This document shows positions 28,567 to 37,062 of a DNA stretch of 64,000 nucleotides, one piece after another. This DNA is from Leptospira ryugenii (GTDB taxonomy: Bacteria; Spirochaetota; Leptospiria; Leptospirales; Leptospiraceae), in contig NZ_BFBB01000001.1 of the NCBI RefSeq assembly GCF_003114855.1, forward strand, positions 97,514 to 161,513, read 5' to 3'. A program made the position numbers and the translations under genes. The notes under the pieces are model-generated. The model was not told where the DNA came from and made no database searches. It saw only the letters and a program-made list of their open reading frames with translations. Each line of letters starts with the position of its first letter. Positions within the stretch are counted from its first letter, which is position 1.

Positions 28567-29507
28567 AGTTCCTTGGCTTCCCTTGCCGCATAACTAATTA
28601 AAAATGAAGCTCCCGCTCTTTGGAATACCTGCCATGTTTCAATCAGGGCATCTTCTCTCTTTAGAAATTGATTTTCGGCTAACAGATTGATGGCTGCATA
28701 CTCGGAACTTACCTGGTAGGCTCCAACTGGTAGAAGTGTTTTTTTCTGTATCTCAGAAAGCAAGTCGATAGAAGTCATGCCTGGCTTCACCATTAATAAA
28801 TCTGCACCTTCGTTTGCATCGCGGATGGAGGCGCGGATTGCTGTTTCTCTATCACCGACAAATAGCTGATAGGTGGATCTATCTCCAACTTGAGGTTTTG
28901 AATCTGCCAATGAACGAAAAGGTCCATAAAAATTGCTCTTAAACTTTGTTGAGTAGCTCAAAATTGGTACGTTTGAAAACTGATTCTCATCCAATATCCT
29001 TCGATGGGAAGCCACCCGGCCGTCCATCATATCACTGGGGGCTATTCCATCGGCACCTGATTGGGCATATAAAAGTGCCAATTTTGACAAGGTAATCAGT
29101 GAAAGAGAATTGTCGATCTCACCCATCTGATTTATTTGCCCGCAGTGCCCGTGGGTAGAGTAGGAACAAAAGCAGGTATCTAACCATAGAAAGATATCCG
29201 GAAATTTGCGTTTGATAGAACCTATCGTTCGTTCGATGAATTGATTGGGAAATACTTCATTTGATTTTGTCTTGGGCACTAAAAATAAAAGAAAATGTTG
29301 GACCCCTTTCTTTTGGTCAGACTCAATCGTCTCTAAAATTGTTGTCTCGGTATCGCGGTAAACATTGTTTAAGCTTTCTAAGCTTTCTTTAGAATGTAGA
29401 CCCTCAACGCAAAATATCGGTTGGATCATCTTTTTGTGAGATAAGGAAGAAGAATCTGTCAATTGAATCAAATTTTGGTTTTGTTTTGTTCTTCTTAAAT
29501 TCATCAT
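28557..29507 (-). CDS. hemB: Porphobilinogen synthase (5-aminolevulinate dehydratase)
   Basis: Condenses two 5-aminolevulinates to porphobilinogen. The zinc cysteines are in [14 protein letters not shown], the two active-site lysines in [13 protein letters not shown] and [12 protein letters not shown]. Length 316 matches the family. The N-terminus ([16 protein letters not shown]) is slightly unusual but keeps the RRxR-like entry. It lies between hemC and hemL in a four-gene operon. Cys-rich ligands suggest zinc dependence. Confidence 0.95.
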   Translation of the reverse strand: MMNLRRTKQNQNLIQLTDSSSLSHKKMIQPIFCVEGLHSKESLESLNNVYRDTETTILETIESDQKKGVQHFLLFLVPKTKSNEVFPNQFIERTIGSIKRKFPDIFLWLDTCFCSYSTHGHCGQINQMGEIDNSLSLITLSKLALLYAQSGADGIAPSDMMDGRVASHRRILDENQFSNVPILSYSTKFKSNFYGPFRSLADSKPQVGDRSTYQLFVGDRETAIRASIRDANEGADLLMVKPGMTSIDLLSEIQKKTLLPVGAYQVSSEYAAINLLAENQFLKREDALIETWQVFQRAGASFLISYAAREAKELWI

Positions 29508-29532
29508 TAAAGATTATAACCTCTGATTGGAC

Positions 29533-31077
29533 TCATTTTTTGATATGCCTTTCGACCCAATCATCAAAAGAAAGCGAAACATAGATTTGTGCATCCAGAT
29601 CATCCTTTAGATCATTTTTGATCTTTTGGTGTGTAGAGCCAGGGCCGGAAAAGTGTATGACACGTTTTAAAATAGGAAAACGATTTGTAACGATACTGTA
29701 TTCCGTGCCACTTCTCCAAAAAGCGGCTTTGATTTTGTTGGGATCAAAAGGAAATGGGATTTCAGGCGAGGACAATTTGTACGTTGAAATCAATGAATAT
29801 TGACCGAATGCACTATCAGATTCTAAATGAGATAATTTAATAAATCTTGGTGTCCTTCCTAAGAGTAGGCGTACATCGATAGGTTCCTGCTCTCCAAGTC
29901 CATCTACAGAACCATGAACCCAAATCCCTCTGCTTGCAAGCTCTCTCCAAGTACCTAGTCCTGCCGTCCAGACTAACTCTTTATCGGGTATCGTCCTTAG
30001 GTCTAAAGGAAATGCATACCCTCGCGAAACAAACAGATCTGAGTCGGGCGGGATTTTATATGTAAGTCTCTCTCTTTGTCTCTGTGCCATCTTTGCCCCT
30101 GGTGGCCAAACCTCTTCTCTCTGGAAGCTGAGCTCCTTAGTCCCAAGGATTTGATTTTCCTTGGTGTATACATTGTCTTCTTTGAGTCCAGATAGAAATT
30201 GGATGGTACCATAACTTCGTTTTAAGAAGGTAACACCTATTTTTTGGTGGCACCCTCCACCAAACATCTTTAAGGCGCTTCTTTCTGCTAGGCAACATTC
30301 TTCTGTGCTACGGTCAGTGATTTGTTTTACTAGAGATTCTAACTCTTCATTTTCTTCTAAGATTTGTACAGCCAATGCTCCTTGTGCCGGTGCCGTAGGG
30401 CAGATTGATAGAGGCAGAACCATAAAGAAATAGTTTAGTAACTGTTTACGGATGGATTCTTGAGTTTGTAAAACTTCTTCTCTGATTGATTTTGGAATCT
30501 GTTCTGATAAGAGTCTGTCAAGTGCAGCTTTTGCAATGACGATACCATCTGCCTGGGAAGAAGAACATTTCTCCAGACGAGTTGGCACATTCCCTCGCAC
30601 AGAATGCACTTCAAATCCTAAGCTTTGTAGTTGAATGGGAAGGTATTGTGGTAAAAAAGATAAGAGTTGGTGCGCTCGTCTTGGGGAAGAGGTGAGTATT
30701 TGGATCGGACGGTTGTGTGCATCGATACTGGTTTTTTTAAAAAGAAGTACGTCACGAGGATCCTTTCTTTTTAGAACGGAAAAAACTTTGGAATTTTTTC
30801 GCTCACCTAGGTCCATATCCTTCCAAGAGTGAACAATCAGGTCGATTTTTTTTGCATAGAGGTCTTCTTCTAAATCTTTCGTGAATACACTTTGTCCGCC
30901 AAAATCGGGCAGGGCTGTGGTTTGGTCAAGATCCCCTTTTGTTTCTCGGAAGGCATACTCTATGACTATTTCTGGAAATTTTTGATTGAGGGCTTCACCT
31001 ACTGTAATTGCCTGAAGTTTGGAAAGTGTGGATGATCTGGCTCCAATGATAACCTTCTTTATGTTAGTTGTTCGCAT
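29533..31077 (-). CDS. hemC: Hydroxymethylbilane synthase with C-terminal HemD-like extension
   Basis: 514 residues, well over the usual 310. Residues 1-300 are HemC: the start (VIIGARSSTLSKLQAITVGEAL), the TKGD segment, APAQGALAVQ, and the dipyrromethane-cofactor cysteine in FGGGCHQKIG. Residues about 330-514 resemble half of uroporphyrinogen-III synthase, with LVWTAGLGTWRELASRGIWV and a C-terminal helical part (FSGPGSTHQKI). A fused hemC/hemD gene is known in Leptospira. It would link porphobilinogen to uroporphyrinogen III, the branch point to both haem and siroheme. It overlaps hemA by 14 bases. Confidence 0.88.
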   Translation of the reverse strand: MRTTNIKKVIIGARSSTLSKLQAITVGEALNQKFPEIVIEYAFRETKGDLDQTTALPDFGGQSVFTKDLEEDLYAKKIDLIVHSWKDMDLGERKNSKVFSVLKRKDPRDVLLFKKTSIDAHNRPIQILTSSPRRAHQLLSFLPQYLPIQLQSLGFEVHSVRGNVPTRLEKCSSSQADGIVIAKAALDRLLSEQIPKSIREEVLQTQESIRKQLLNYFFMVLPLSICPTAPAQGALAVQILEENEELESLVKQITDRSTEECCLAERSALKMFGGGCHQKIGVTFLKRSYGTIQFLSGLKEDNVYTKENQILGTKELSFQREEVWPPGAKMAQRQRERLTYKIPPDSDLFVSRGYAFPLDLRTIPDKELVWTAGLGTWRELASRGIWVHGSVDGLGEQEPIDVRLLLGRTPRFIKLSHLESDSAFGQYSLISTYKLSSPEIPFPFDPNKIKAAFWRSGTEYSIVTNRFPILKRVIHFSGPGSTHQKIKNDLKDDLDAQIYVSLSFDDWVERHIKK

Positions 31078-31906
31078 AAGAGAGGTTCTTACTTTGGTAA
31101 ATTGATTTTACATAGTTCCGAATATCCTTAGTGATTCTTTCTTTAACTTCAGGGTATTTTAATGAATTTGCGATTTCGAATCGTTTTTCTAAGGTATGAT
31201 AATTTTTGTATTCACCTTGGCTATTGCTAATATTCTCTCTGAAATCTACAATTGTATTTGTTTGAACGATTTCTTTGAGAAGAGTGGGAGAAAATTCGGT
31301 ACTTGCAATGATGTGGAAGGCACTGATAGGTGTATATTCTTCCAAATGGTGGCATCTGGTTTGGTATTTCTTATCAATGTGTTTGAGTCTTGAACTACTC
31401 CTACCATACACAATGATTTCATATTGGTTTGTATCTAAATCTTCTAACAGCGATTCTGCTAGATTTCCTGTGCCAAAGATCACTATATTGCCTGAGGCAG
31501 GAAGCAAGTCTCTGATTAAGTTGATGTAAGAATTTGCCCTAAGGTCTTTTAGATAGGTTTCTTTGATGAACTCAAACTGTTCTATGATCAATTTCCGGAA
31601 GGCAATCCACATACTGGCATTTGGTTCATTTTGCAATCGCAGGTCTTTAAACCGATCCAAGAACTGATAATAGACCTCTCTCTCACCAAAAAGTTGTGAG
31701 TGCAGGCCGGAAATGATCTCTAAAAGGAGAGCATGTGCCTCTTCACCACTGGCATAGACACCCAGGCGACCTTCCCATTGTTTGAGATCCGCTGTCCAAG
31801 AAAACCGAAGCGTACGCTGGCAAGTCGTCCAAAGTAAACTTTCGCTGACATCTTCTTTGGACCTCTGTTTTTTCGTATCGTGGAGTATTTGTAGCTGCGG
31901 AAACAC
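31064..31906 (-). CDS. hemA: Glutamyl-tRNA reductase, short divergent form
   Basis: Reduces glutamyl-tRNA to glutamate-1-semialdehyde, the first haem-specific step. Only 280 residues against about 420 normally. The catalytic cysteine is C29 in LLWTTCQRTLRF (family: STCNRTE), the GLDSxxxGExQ motif appears as GLHSQLFGERE, and an NADPH-binding strand reads IVIFGTGNLAES. The N-terminal GxNHKTAP segment and the C-terminal dimerisation domain are absent. No ATG lies upstream in frame, so GTG at 31906 is the start. It heads the hem operon (hemA-hemC/D-hemB-hemL). Confidence 0.82.
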   Translation of the reverse strand: MFPQLQILHDTKKQRSKEDVSESLLWTTCQRTLRFSWTADLKQWEGRLGVYASGEEAHALLLEIISGLHSQLFGEREVYYQFLDRFKDLRLQNEPNASMWIAFRKLIIEQFEFIKETYLKDLRANSYINLIRDLLPASGNIVIFGTGNLAESLLEDLDTNQYEIIVYGRSSSRLKHIDKKYQTRCHHLEEYTPISAFHIIASTEFSPTLLKEIVQTNTIVDFRENISNSQGEYKNYHTLEKRFEIANSLKYPEVKERITKDIRNYVKSIYQSKNLSYANN

Positions 31907-32001
31907 GTGTCTAATTTCTAATTTGAGAAAGTGCGGATGCTTGTCTTTCAGAAAAATGCTAGCAAAAGAGTGGACTTAGATATGCTATTGGAGGCACCTC
32001 T

Positions 32002-32400
32002 ATGGATGAAAAAATCAAACTAAACGAAGAAGAACTCAAAAAAAAGCTCTCTCCGCTGGCATTCCATGTCACTCAAAATAAGGGAACGGAACGACCTTTT
32101 ACTGGTGAGTACTACCAACACAAAGAAGAAGGCGTTTATGTTTGTGCTTGTTGTGAACAAGAACTCTTCAGCTCCGAAACAAAGTATGAATCAGGAAGCG
32201 GTTGGCCGAGCTATTACCAGGCAATTTCCAAAACTGCGATAGAAGAGGAAGTAGACCTTAGCCATGGCATGAAACGGGTGGAAATCCATTGCTCTCGGTG
32301 TGGGGCGCATTTGGGGCACGTATTTCCGGATGGACCAAGGCCTACGGGTCTACGATACTGCGTGAATTCTTTGTCTTTGGGGTTTAAGAGAAAAGACTAG
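32002..32400 (+). CDS. msrB: Peptide-methionine (R)-S-oxide reductase
   Basis: Repairs methionine-R-sulfoxide. 132 residues with zinc ligands C48/C51 and C97/C100, the family segment GSGWPSYY (residues 66-72), the motif [12 protein letters not shown] and the catalytic cysteine C120 in LRYCVNS. A GGAGG ribosome binding site precedes the ATG. There is no signal peptide, so it acts in the cytosol. Its stop overlaps that of the convergent gene in the sequence CTAG. Confidence 0.95.
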   Translation: MDEKIKLNEEELKKKLSPLAFHVTQNKGTERPFTGEYYQHKEEGVYVCACCEQELFSSETKYESGSGWPSYYQAISKTAIEEEVDLSHGMKRVEIHCSRCGAHLGHVFPDGPRPTGLRYCVNSLSLGFKRKD

Positions 32401-32861
32401 TCTCGAACGTAACTCAGGTTTTCTTGGCAAGCTGCGGACATGGCTACCTTTGGATTGCTCTCTCCACCTTCTTCAAAGGAGACTGCTCCAAAATTGACAC
32501 CGATCTGGCGGTAGATCCGTTTGGCCAAAGAGGAAAGTTTAGAGGCCTCGCAGCGGTTGCCGAGCTTTGTTTCAATGTGTGAAATTTTGGAGAGAATGCT
32601 CGCACTCCCTTCTGTGTGCTTCATACCAATGGAGTGCTTGAGAACCAAAGCTTTCTTGAGGTATTCCTTGGCAGACTGGTAATCTTCAGCTTGGACTGCC
32701 TTTTTGGCTTTTTCTTCCAGCAAGTCGATGATTTGCGGGATCCGAGAGACACGGACTTCCTTGAGGATGTCATCCGTTGTCCAATCTTCAATTGGTGATG
32801 CTTGGATTCCGAACGATATGCACAAAATATATACATATAGTGTTTTCTGTAAACTTCGCAT
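32397..32861 (-). CDS. Small exported helical protein, hypothetical
   Basis: About 154 residues from ATG at 32861, chosen because GGCAGG lies eight bases upstream and a signal peptide ([20 protein letters not shown]) follows directly. The mature part is helical with one TPR-like segment ([20 protein letters not shown]). Two cysteines (in NRCEAS and SAACQE) could form a periplasmic disulfide. The function is unknown. An alternative start is ATG at 32867. Confidence 0.68.
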   Translation of the reverse strand: MRSLQKTLYVYILCISFGIQASPIEDWTTDDILKEVRVSRIPQIIDLLEEKAKKAVQAEDYQSAKEYLKKALVLKHSIGMKHTEGSASILSKISHIETKLGNRCEASKLSSLAKRIYRQIGVNFGAVSFEEGGESNPKVAMSAACQENLSYVRD

Positions 32862-32956
32862 CTTCATTGCCTGCCTTTTTGATACACAATGCATATACCA
32901 TGCCAAGTCATCTGCTATTTTGCTAGACATAAAAAATAAATTCGAAAACTAGAGGG

Positions 32957-33316
32957 TGGTTCCAGCCGAGCGATCGCCTCTTCTTGGGTCTAGGTGGCTT
33001 AAGGAAGGGGAGGAAAGTCCGGACACTAGGGGACAATCGGACCGAGTCACACTCGGGGTATGGCAACATACACGGAAAGTGCAACAGAAAAGATACCGCC
33101 TCCGAGCCCTCCTTTGGCAACAGAGAAGTGGTGGAGGTAAGGGTGAAATGGTGGTGTAAGAGACCACCGCTTGTTTTGCAAAAAATGAGGCAAGGTAAAC
33201 CCTCCGATGTGCAATCTCAAGTAAACAACCGTTATGAGCTGTCCCGCCAGGTTGTGGGTAGAGAGCATCAGATAGATGATCGCATAGAACAGAATCCGGC
33301 TTACGGGCTGGAACCA
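32957..33316 (+). ncRNA. rnpB: RNase P RNA (type A)
   Basis: The catalytic RNA that matures tRNA 5' ends. Conserved cores are present in order: GAGGAAAGTCCGGAC, GCAACAGAAA, GTAAGGGTGAAATGG with GTGTAAGAG, CAAGGTAAACCC, and AGATAGATGATCG with ACAGAATCCGGCTTAC. The outer helix P1 pairs TGGTTCCAGCC at 32957-32967 with its complement at 33306-33316, giving a 360-nt RNA. A run of seven T follows at 33317. Its last 16 bases are antisense to the end of the NERD-protein gene. Confidence 0.96.
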
Positions 33317-34866
33317 TTTTTTTGGAGTAGGGAGGCTATGCTCTCCCTTTCTCTTTCTTCATACAGGATACAAACAACATCGCGGAAGTGTAGGATTGCT
33401 TTACTCAATGCCCACCTAGTCTTTGTTTGTTCCCAGTCGGAGAAGCCGAGTAAGATGCCAACACTTTCTTCTAATCCTTGAAAATCCACCAAAGGAACCA
33501 AAGAATATTCCCGGACATTTAGAAACTCTTTTAATTTTGGTTTATCCTGGAAGATAGCCTCCTCAGGGTAAAGGATAGTAATGGGTTCTGCTAAGACTGA
33601 CATCCTTCGCTTCAAATACGCTACACTGTATTTTATCTTTTCGATAAAATCATCCTCATCGACAACAGAGATGAGTTGGACATCGGTAAACGATTCCAGG
33701 TTTGGATTTCCTGCTATACCTTCAACGAGTAGATTGGCAAAAGATATGATCTCGTTGGAATTTCGAATATTCCGGGTGATATCCCAAGTTTGGCGAACAG
33801 ATGTTAGGAGAGAGTCTAAGATTGGATGGTTTTGCATACGATATGATCGATCCAAAAAAAGAACCCATTGTTTTGATTGCCAAAACCAATCCGAGAAATA
33901 CAGTTTCCACTCTTTGAGTTCCATGCCATCCAAAATGGATTCGATTTGGTCAGCTATGAGGATATCAAACTCAAAGGAAGTGATTTCTTTTGGGTGCTGC
34001 ACCAAAGTAATACTCTCAGATTCAGGATGTTGCTTCAATTCGGACTGCCAAAGGTTGAACAGTGCTTTAGATCCTTGCCAGAGTAAAACTCTATGTTTCT
34101 CTTTGGCAAAATCCAAGGCTAGTTTGCCTGCGAGTAAAGATTTACCAGATCCTGCTACACCAAAGACAATCGACCTTTTATTCTCCTTTACACCTTGAAT
34201 GAGTGAGTACTGTTCCTTTGTAAGGGATAAAAGTTTGTCTTCATGGTTAATTGCGATTAACTCATCTTTGGTGACAAGATTTAGATTTTTGAGTATGATT
34301 TCGTGAATCGCTTGGATGGCTTCTACAGGAATTGGCTCTCTTTGGAAATTATTTTGGATCTCTTGAAGAACCGATTCTAAATTATGATTTTCTAATTTGT
34401 CTTTGCCTATCAGGTGTGTTTTTCTTTGCCCAGTATGAGAAAATTCTTTCGTAGAATTTTTCAGAAAAAAGACAGCTGAGCTGAAGTATTCCTCATATAC
34501 GAGGTCTTTCCATTGGTTATGGTTTAGTAAAAACTCTCGGAAGAGTTGGATCTGAGAACTTGCTTGGTTTACGGGACCATCGTAAGATTTCCCTTCCACA
34601 GGTTGCCAATCACGTGATCTGGCATTAAAAAACTCCCATTTTCCTTTTTGGAATCTCCACTTCCCATTTTTCAATTCCACACTCGTAATCCCATATGGGC
34701 TCACGACCAAAAAGTCGATCTCTCTCATAGGGACATCAGGCGTGATGAGTGTTAAAGAATAGTATACATTCCAAGAGTGGGGGATTTCTTTTTGAAAGCG
34801 TCGGTAAAACGTATGCTCATTTGAAATATCACGGCCATGTCTTGGGAATTCTTCAGGATAGATCAT
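33301..34866 (-). CDS. NERD-domain protein with helicase-like P-loop domain
   Basis: 521 residues. The N-terminal NERD nuclease-like domain keeps the D-ExK pattern (D51 in REIDFLVV, E64 and K66 in VELKNG). A P-loop domain follows, with Walker A GVAGSGKS (236-243). The expected SF1 helicase motif II (DExQ) is replaced by ADQIE (305-309), while a later segment (TRNIRNSNEIISFANLL) resembles the QxRNxxxI motif of UvrD/DUF2075 relatives. It may bind or cleave nucleic acid; the damaged motif II casts doubt on helicase activity. The gene stands alone and its 3' end overlaps rnpB. Confidence 0.78.
   Translation of the reverse strand: MIYPEEFPRHGRDISNEHTFYRRFQKEIPHSWNVYYSLTLITPDVPMREIDFLVVSPYGITSVELKNGKWRFQKGKWEFFNARSRDWQPVEGKSYDGPVNQASSQIQLFREFLLNHNQWKDLVYEEYFSSAVFFLKNSTKEFSHTGQRKTHLIGKDKLENHNLESVLQEIQNNFQREPIPVEAIQAIHEIILKNLNLVTKDELIAINHEDKLLSLTKEQYSLIQGVKENKRSIVFGVAGSGKSLLAGKLALDFAKEKHRVLLWQGSKALFNLWQSELKQHPESESITLVQHPKEITSFEFDILIADQIESILDGMELKEWKLYFSDWFWQSKQWVLFLDRSYRMQNHPILDSLLTSVRQTWDITRNIRNSNEIISFANLLVEGIAGNPNLESFTDVQLISVVDEDDFIEKIKYSVAYLKRRMSVLAEPITILYPEEAIFQDKPKLKEFLNVREYSLVPLVDFQGLEESVGILLGFSDWEQTKTRWALSKAILHFRDVVCILYEERERESIASLLQKNGSSP
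33317..33323 (+). terminator. T-run ending rnpB
   Basis: Seven T directly follow the 3' arm of P1. There is no separate local hairpin, so termination would rely on the P1 helix or on a factor. The run lies inside the 3' end of the opposing coding sequence. Confidence 0.45.
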
Positions 34867-34908
34867 AATTACAGCTAGACATTCCCCACTATTGAAAAGG
34901 ATACAGAT

Positions 34909-35517
34909 ATGAGGAATTGTTTTTTATCAGTCTTTGTTTGCCTCACCTTCATACAATGTGCAGGTGCAAATATCAAGATCAAGGTCAAAGAAGATTTATC
35001 AGGAGAATTTTTGATCTATGAGAAAAGGATAAAAAGCCAAAACAACCTAGTCAATATGGGAACAGGCTTAGTTCCCAAGTCCGATGCAGAACTCATTATT
35101 CGAGAAAGGTCTTATGAATTTCAAAATATCTATAAGATTCTTCCCAAAGGCTTACGATTTTATCGCTACCAAGAAGAATTAGAAAAAGAGCATACGTTTG
35201 TTGTTTTGATTGATACGAGTTCGGAATCTCCTCTTTTAAGTGATCTGAACCTAGATGAGAGAGGACTACAAGCGATTCTTTTGGAAGCAAAAAAAAGAGA
35301 TGACCTTCTAAGGTTCAATGCTTTGGTCAATCATCTTCAATTGGAAATCTTTTTGCCGTATCAAATCAAATCTGTTCATTTCCGTGAGACAAGAACGCCA
35401 GGTGATTGGACAGCCCGTTCGGATGGTAATGGCAAAGTAGTGATCAACATACCCATAGATGCAATGAGAGCCAATGAACACCGGTATACAGAGGTCTATG
35501 TAAAGTTTAACCCATAG
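34909..35517 (+). CDS. Probable lipoprotein, hypothetical
   Basis: 202 residues with a signal peptide ending in a spirochaete-style lipobox FIQC (lipidated cysteine C17). The mature part is mixed alpha/beta with no recognised domain and a beta-rich C-terminus (KVVINIPIDAMRANEHRY). It would be anchored in the inner or outer membrane. It diverges from the NERD gene with 42 bases between starts. No function can be assigned. Confidence 0.72.
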   Translation: MRNCFLSVFVCLTFIQCAGANIKIKVKEDLSGEFLIYEKRIKSQNNLVNMGTGLVPKSDAELIIRERSYEFQNIYKILPKGLRFYRYQEELEKEHTFVVLIDTSSESPLLSDLNLDERGLQAILLEAKKRDDLLRFNALVNHLQLEIFLPYQIKSVHFRETRTPGDWTARSDGNGKVVINIPIDAMRANEHRYTEVYVKFNP

Positions 35518-35526
35518 GGAATACGT

Positions 35527-36111
35527 TTATTGGAAATACGTCTCACGTAATTGTTTGATGACAGATTGCAATGCTAGCTTTCTTTTTTGGGGATCGGAAA
35601 GTCTTAGCTTCAATTGCCTTCTGATTTCAAACAAAGCCTCAAAATCGTCTGCATGTTCCACAGGTATCAATTCTTCTAAGATTTGGCGTAAAAGAGAACT
35701 GATTCCAGCAAAATTTCCTTCTGTGCTGATGGCAAAACGAATGGAACCAACTTTTACTTGTGAGGCGCTAAAAAAATCACAATTTACAGGATCATCCACT
35801 GCATTTACCCAAATTCCCTTTTGGTTGGCTAAGTTTCGAAACTCCGCATTGGTCTTTCCATTATTTGTCGCAAGAAAGATCAGATCCTTTCCTTCTAAAT
35901 CAGTTTCTACTAAGGTTCTAAGGATCACATGGATGTTGGGTTTGCCTGAAATAAATTCATGAACGGCAGGCGAGATTTCAGGTGAGACAATTTGGATTTG
36001 GCATGGAATCTCAGATAAACCCATTAACTTCTCCAAACAGGCAGATCCTCCACCTGCGATGAGCACTTGTTTGTCGCTGAGATTAAGGAAGATTGGATAT
36101 CGTTTTTGCAT
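35527..36111 (-). CDS. Precorrin-2 dehydrogenase / sirohydrochlorin ferrochelatase (Met8-like)
   Basis: About 194 residues. The NAD-binding start YPIFLNLSDKQVLIAGGGSACLEK is that of the Met8/CysG N-terminal domain, followed by FLATNNGKTNAEF and the catalytic-loop region WVNAVDDPVNCDFFSAS. It oxidises precorrin-2 to sirohydrochlorin and may insert iron to give siroheme for sulfite reductase. ATG at 36111 fits the family N-terminus; an in-frame extension to 36174 is unlikely. It overlaps cobA, with which it forms a two-gene siroheme operon. Confidence 0.87.
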   Translation of the reverse strand: MQKRYPIFLNLSDKQVLIAGGGSACLEKLMGLSEIPCQIQIVSPEISPAVHEFISGKPNIHVILRTLVETDLEGKDLIFLATNNGKTNAEFRNLANQKGIWVNAVDDPVNCDFFSASQVKVGSIRFAISTEGNFAGISSLLRQILEELIPVEHADDFEALFEIRRQLKLRLSDPQKRKLALQSVIKQLRETYFQ

Positions 36112-36859
36112 GTTCTTGGTAGAGATTATACGTCTCTCGTAAAGTTTCTCCGAGATACAGTATCCCTGGTCCATCAGTACTGAGTTTCAATCCATATTCT
36201 TTGGCTTCACCCAAAGTGGAAATCTGCATTTGGCTCGAGGAACTCCCTGCTTTTTCTACCAAGCCGATGGGGGTTTCTTTTTTGTATCCAAGCTCTAATA
36301 AGATGCTAGCAACAATCTCCACTTTTTGGCTGGCCATCAAGATAACAAGTGTTCCAGGGAAGGAAGATAGATACGATGCTGACTTTGGGTCTTCCACAAT
36401 GCTATGCCCATCAATGATGAGGATTTGGCGCGAGACCCCGCGTAGTGTCAATGAGGAGTTCAATTCGCTGATGCCAGCTGTCACGGAACTTACACCTGGA
36501 ATGATTTGGAAAGGTATGTTGTGGCTCCTTAAGATTTGGATTTCTTCACCTAGTCTACCAAAGACACTGGCATCCCCACCTTTCAGGCGCACGATTTGTT
36601 TGCCTTGTTTGCCGTAGTGGACCAAGAGTTCATTGATTTCCTCTTGCGTTTTCGAATGGGCACCACTCCGCTTTCCGACATATACACATTCTGCCTCATT
36701 GGGAAATAGCTTTTGCATACCCTCTTCTAAAAGGGCATCATAGAGAACAACCTCTGCAGATTTGAGTAGGCTCTCTGCCCTTAAGGTAAGGAGGTCAGGA
36801 GAGCCAGGTCCTGCACTCACAAAACTCACAAAGCCAGGTCTAGAAGGGGGGATAGACAT
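36083..36859 (-). CDS. cobA: Uroporphyrinogen-III C-methyltransferase
   Basis: Methylates uroporphyrinogen III twice to precorrin-2 for siroheme. About 258 residues with the family motifs VSAGPGSPDLLTLRA, VYVGKRSG, VRLKGGDASVFGR (D-P of the usual GGDPFVFGR is changed), and IPGVSSVTAG. The start is ATG at 36859 or 36877. It is divergent from cysJ; the shared upstream region carries the 22-bp sulfur element at 36961-36982, so siroheme and sulfite reductase genes are likely coregulated. Confidence 0.93.
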   Translation of the reverse strand: MSIPPSRPGFVSFVSAGPGSPDLLTLRAESLLKSAEVVLYDALLEEGMQKLFPNEAECVYVGKRSGAHSKTQEEINELLVHYGKQGKQIVRLKGGDASVFGRLGEEIQILRSHNIPFQIIPGVSSVTAGISELNSSLTLRGVSRQILIIDGHSIVEDPKSASYLSSFPGTLVILMASQKVEIVASILLELGYKKETPIGLVEKAGSSSSQMQISTLGEAKEYGLKLSTDGPGILYLGETLRETYNLYQEHAKTISNLP

Positions 36860-36960
36860 GGCTTTAGGGGAAGCCAAGGGACTCCAATGGTCAAGGCAAT
36901 TCTGCCAGTATTTTTTACAAAAGGTCTAGTTTTTTGGTTTACTTGCGCTATAAATGGAAG

Positions 36961-36982
36961 GAATGTTCAATGTATCGGATAT
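36961..36982. promoter_or_regulatory. Sulfur element copy 1 (between cobA and cysJ)
   Basis: A 22-bp sequence beginning GAATGTTCAAT and ending GGATAT, 20/22 identical to the sequence at 49117-49138 upstream of sbp. On the plus strand it overlaps a perfect -10 box (TATAAT, 36980-36985) pointing to cysJ. On the minus strand it contains TTGAAC facing cobA. Its core resembles an imperfect inverted repeat (TTCAAT-N2-ATCGGA). It is probably an operator of an unknown sulfur regulator. Confidence 0.6.
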
Positions 36983-36985
36983 AAT
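36980..36985 (+). promoter_or_regulatory. Predicted -10 box of cysJI
   Basis: TATAAT matches the sigma-70 consensus exactly and lies 30 bases before the first in-frame ATG of cysJ. No good -35 hexamer is found at 16-18 bases, which is typical of activator-dependent or weakly conserved promoters. It overlaps the 3' end of the sulfur element. Confidence 0.45.
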
Positions 36986-37062
36986 AGACGTTTTAGTAGA
37001 AATTAAGACTGTCTATGGTACCTTGGCACAAGCCTATCATACGAAAAGGACGAAAAGCTCCT

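Noticed and set aside
32949..33481. Protein-coding frames across 32.95-33.48 kb on both strands
   Set aside because: They are explained by RNase P RNA and by the opposing NERD-protein gene.
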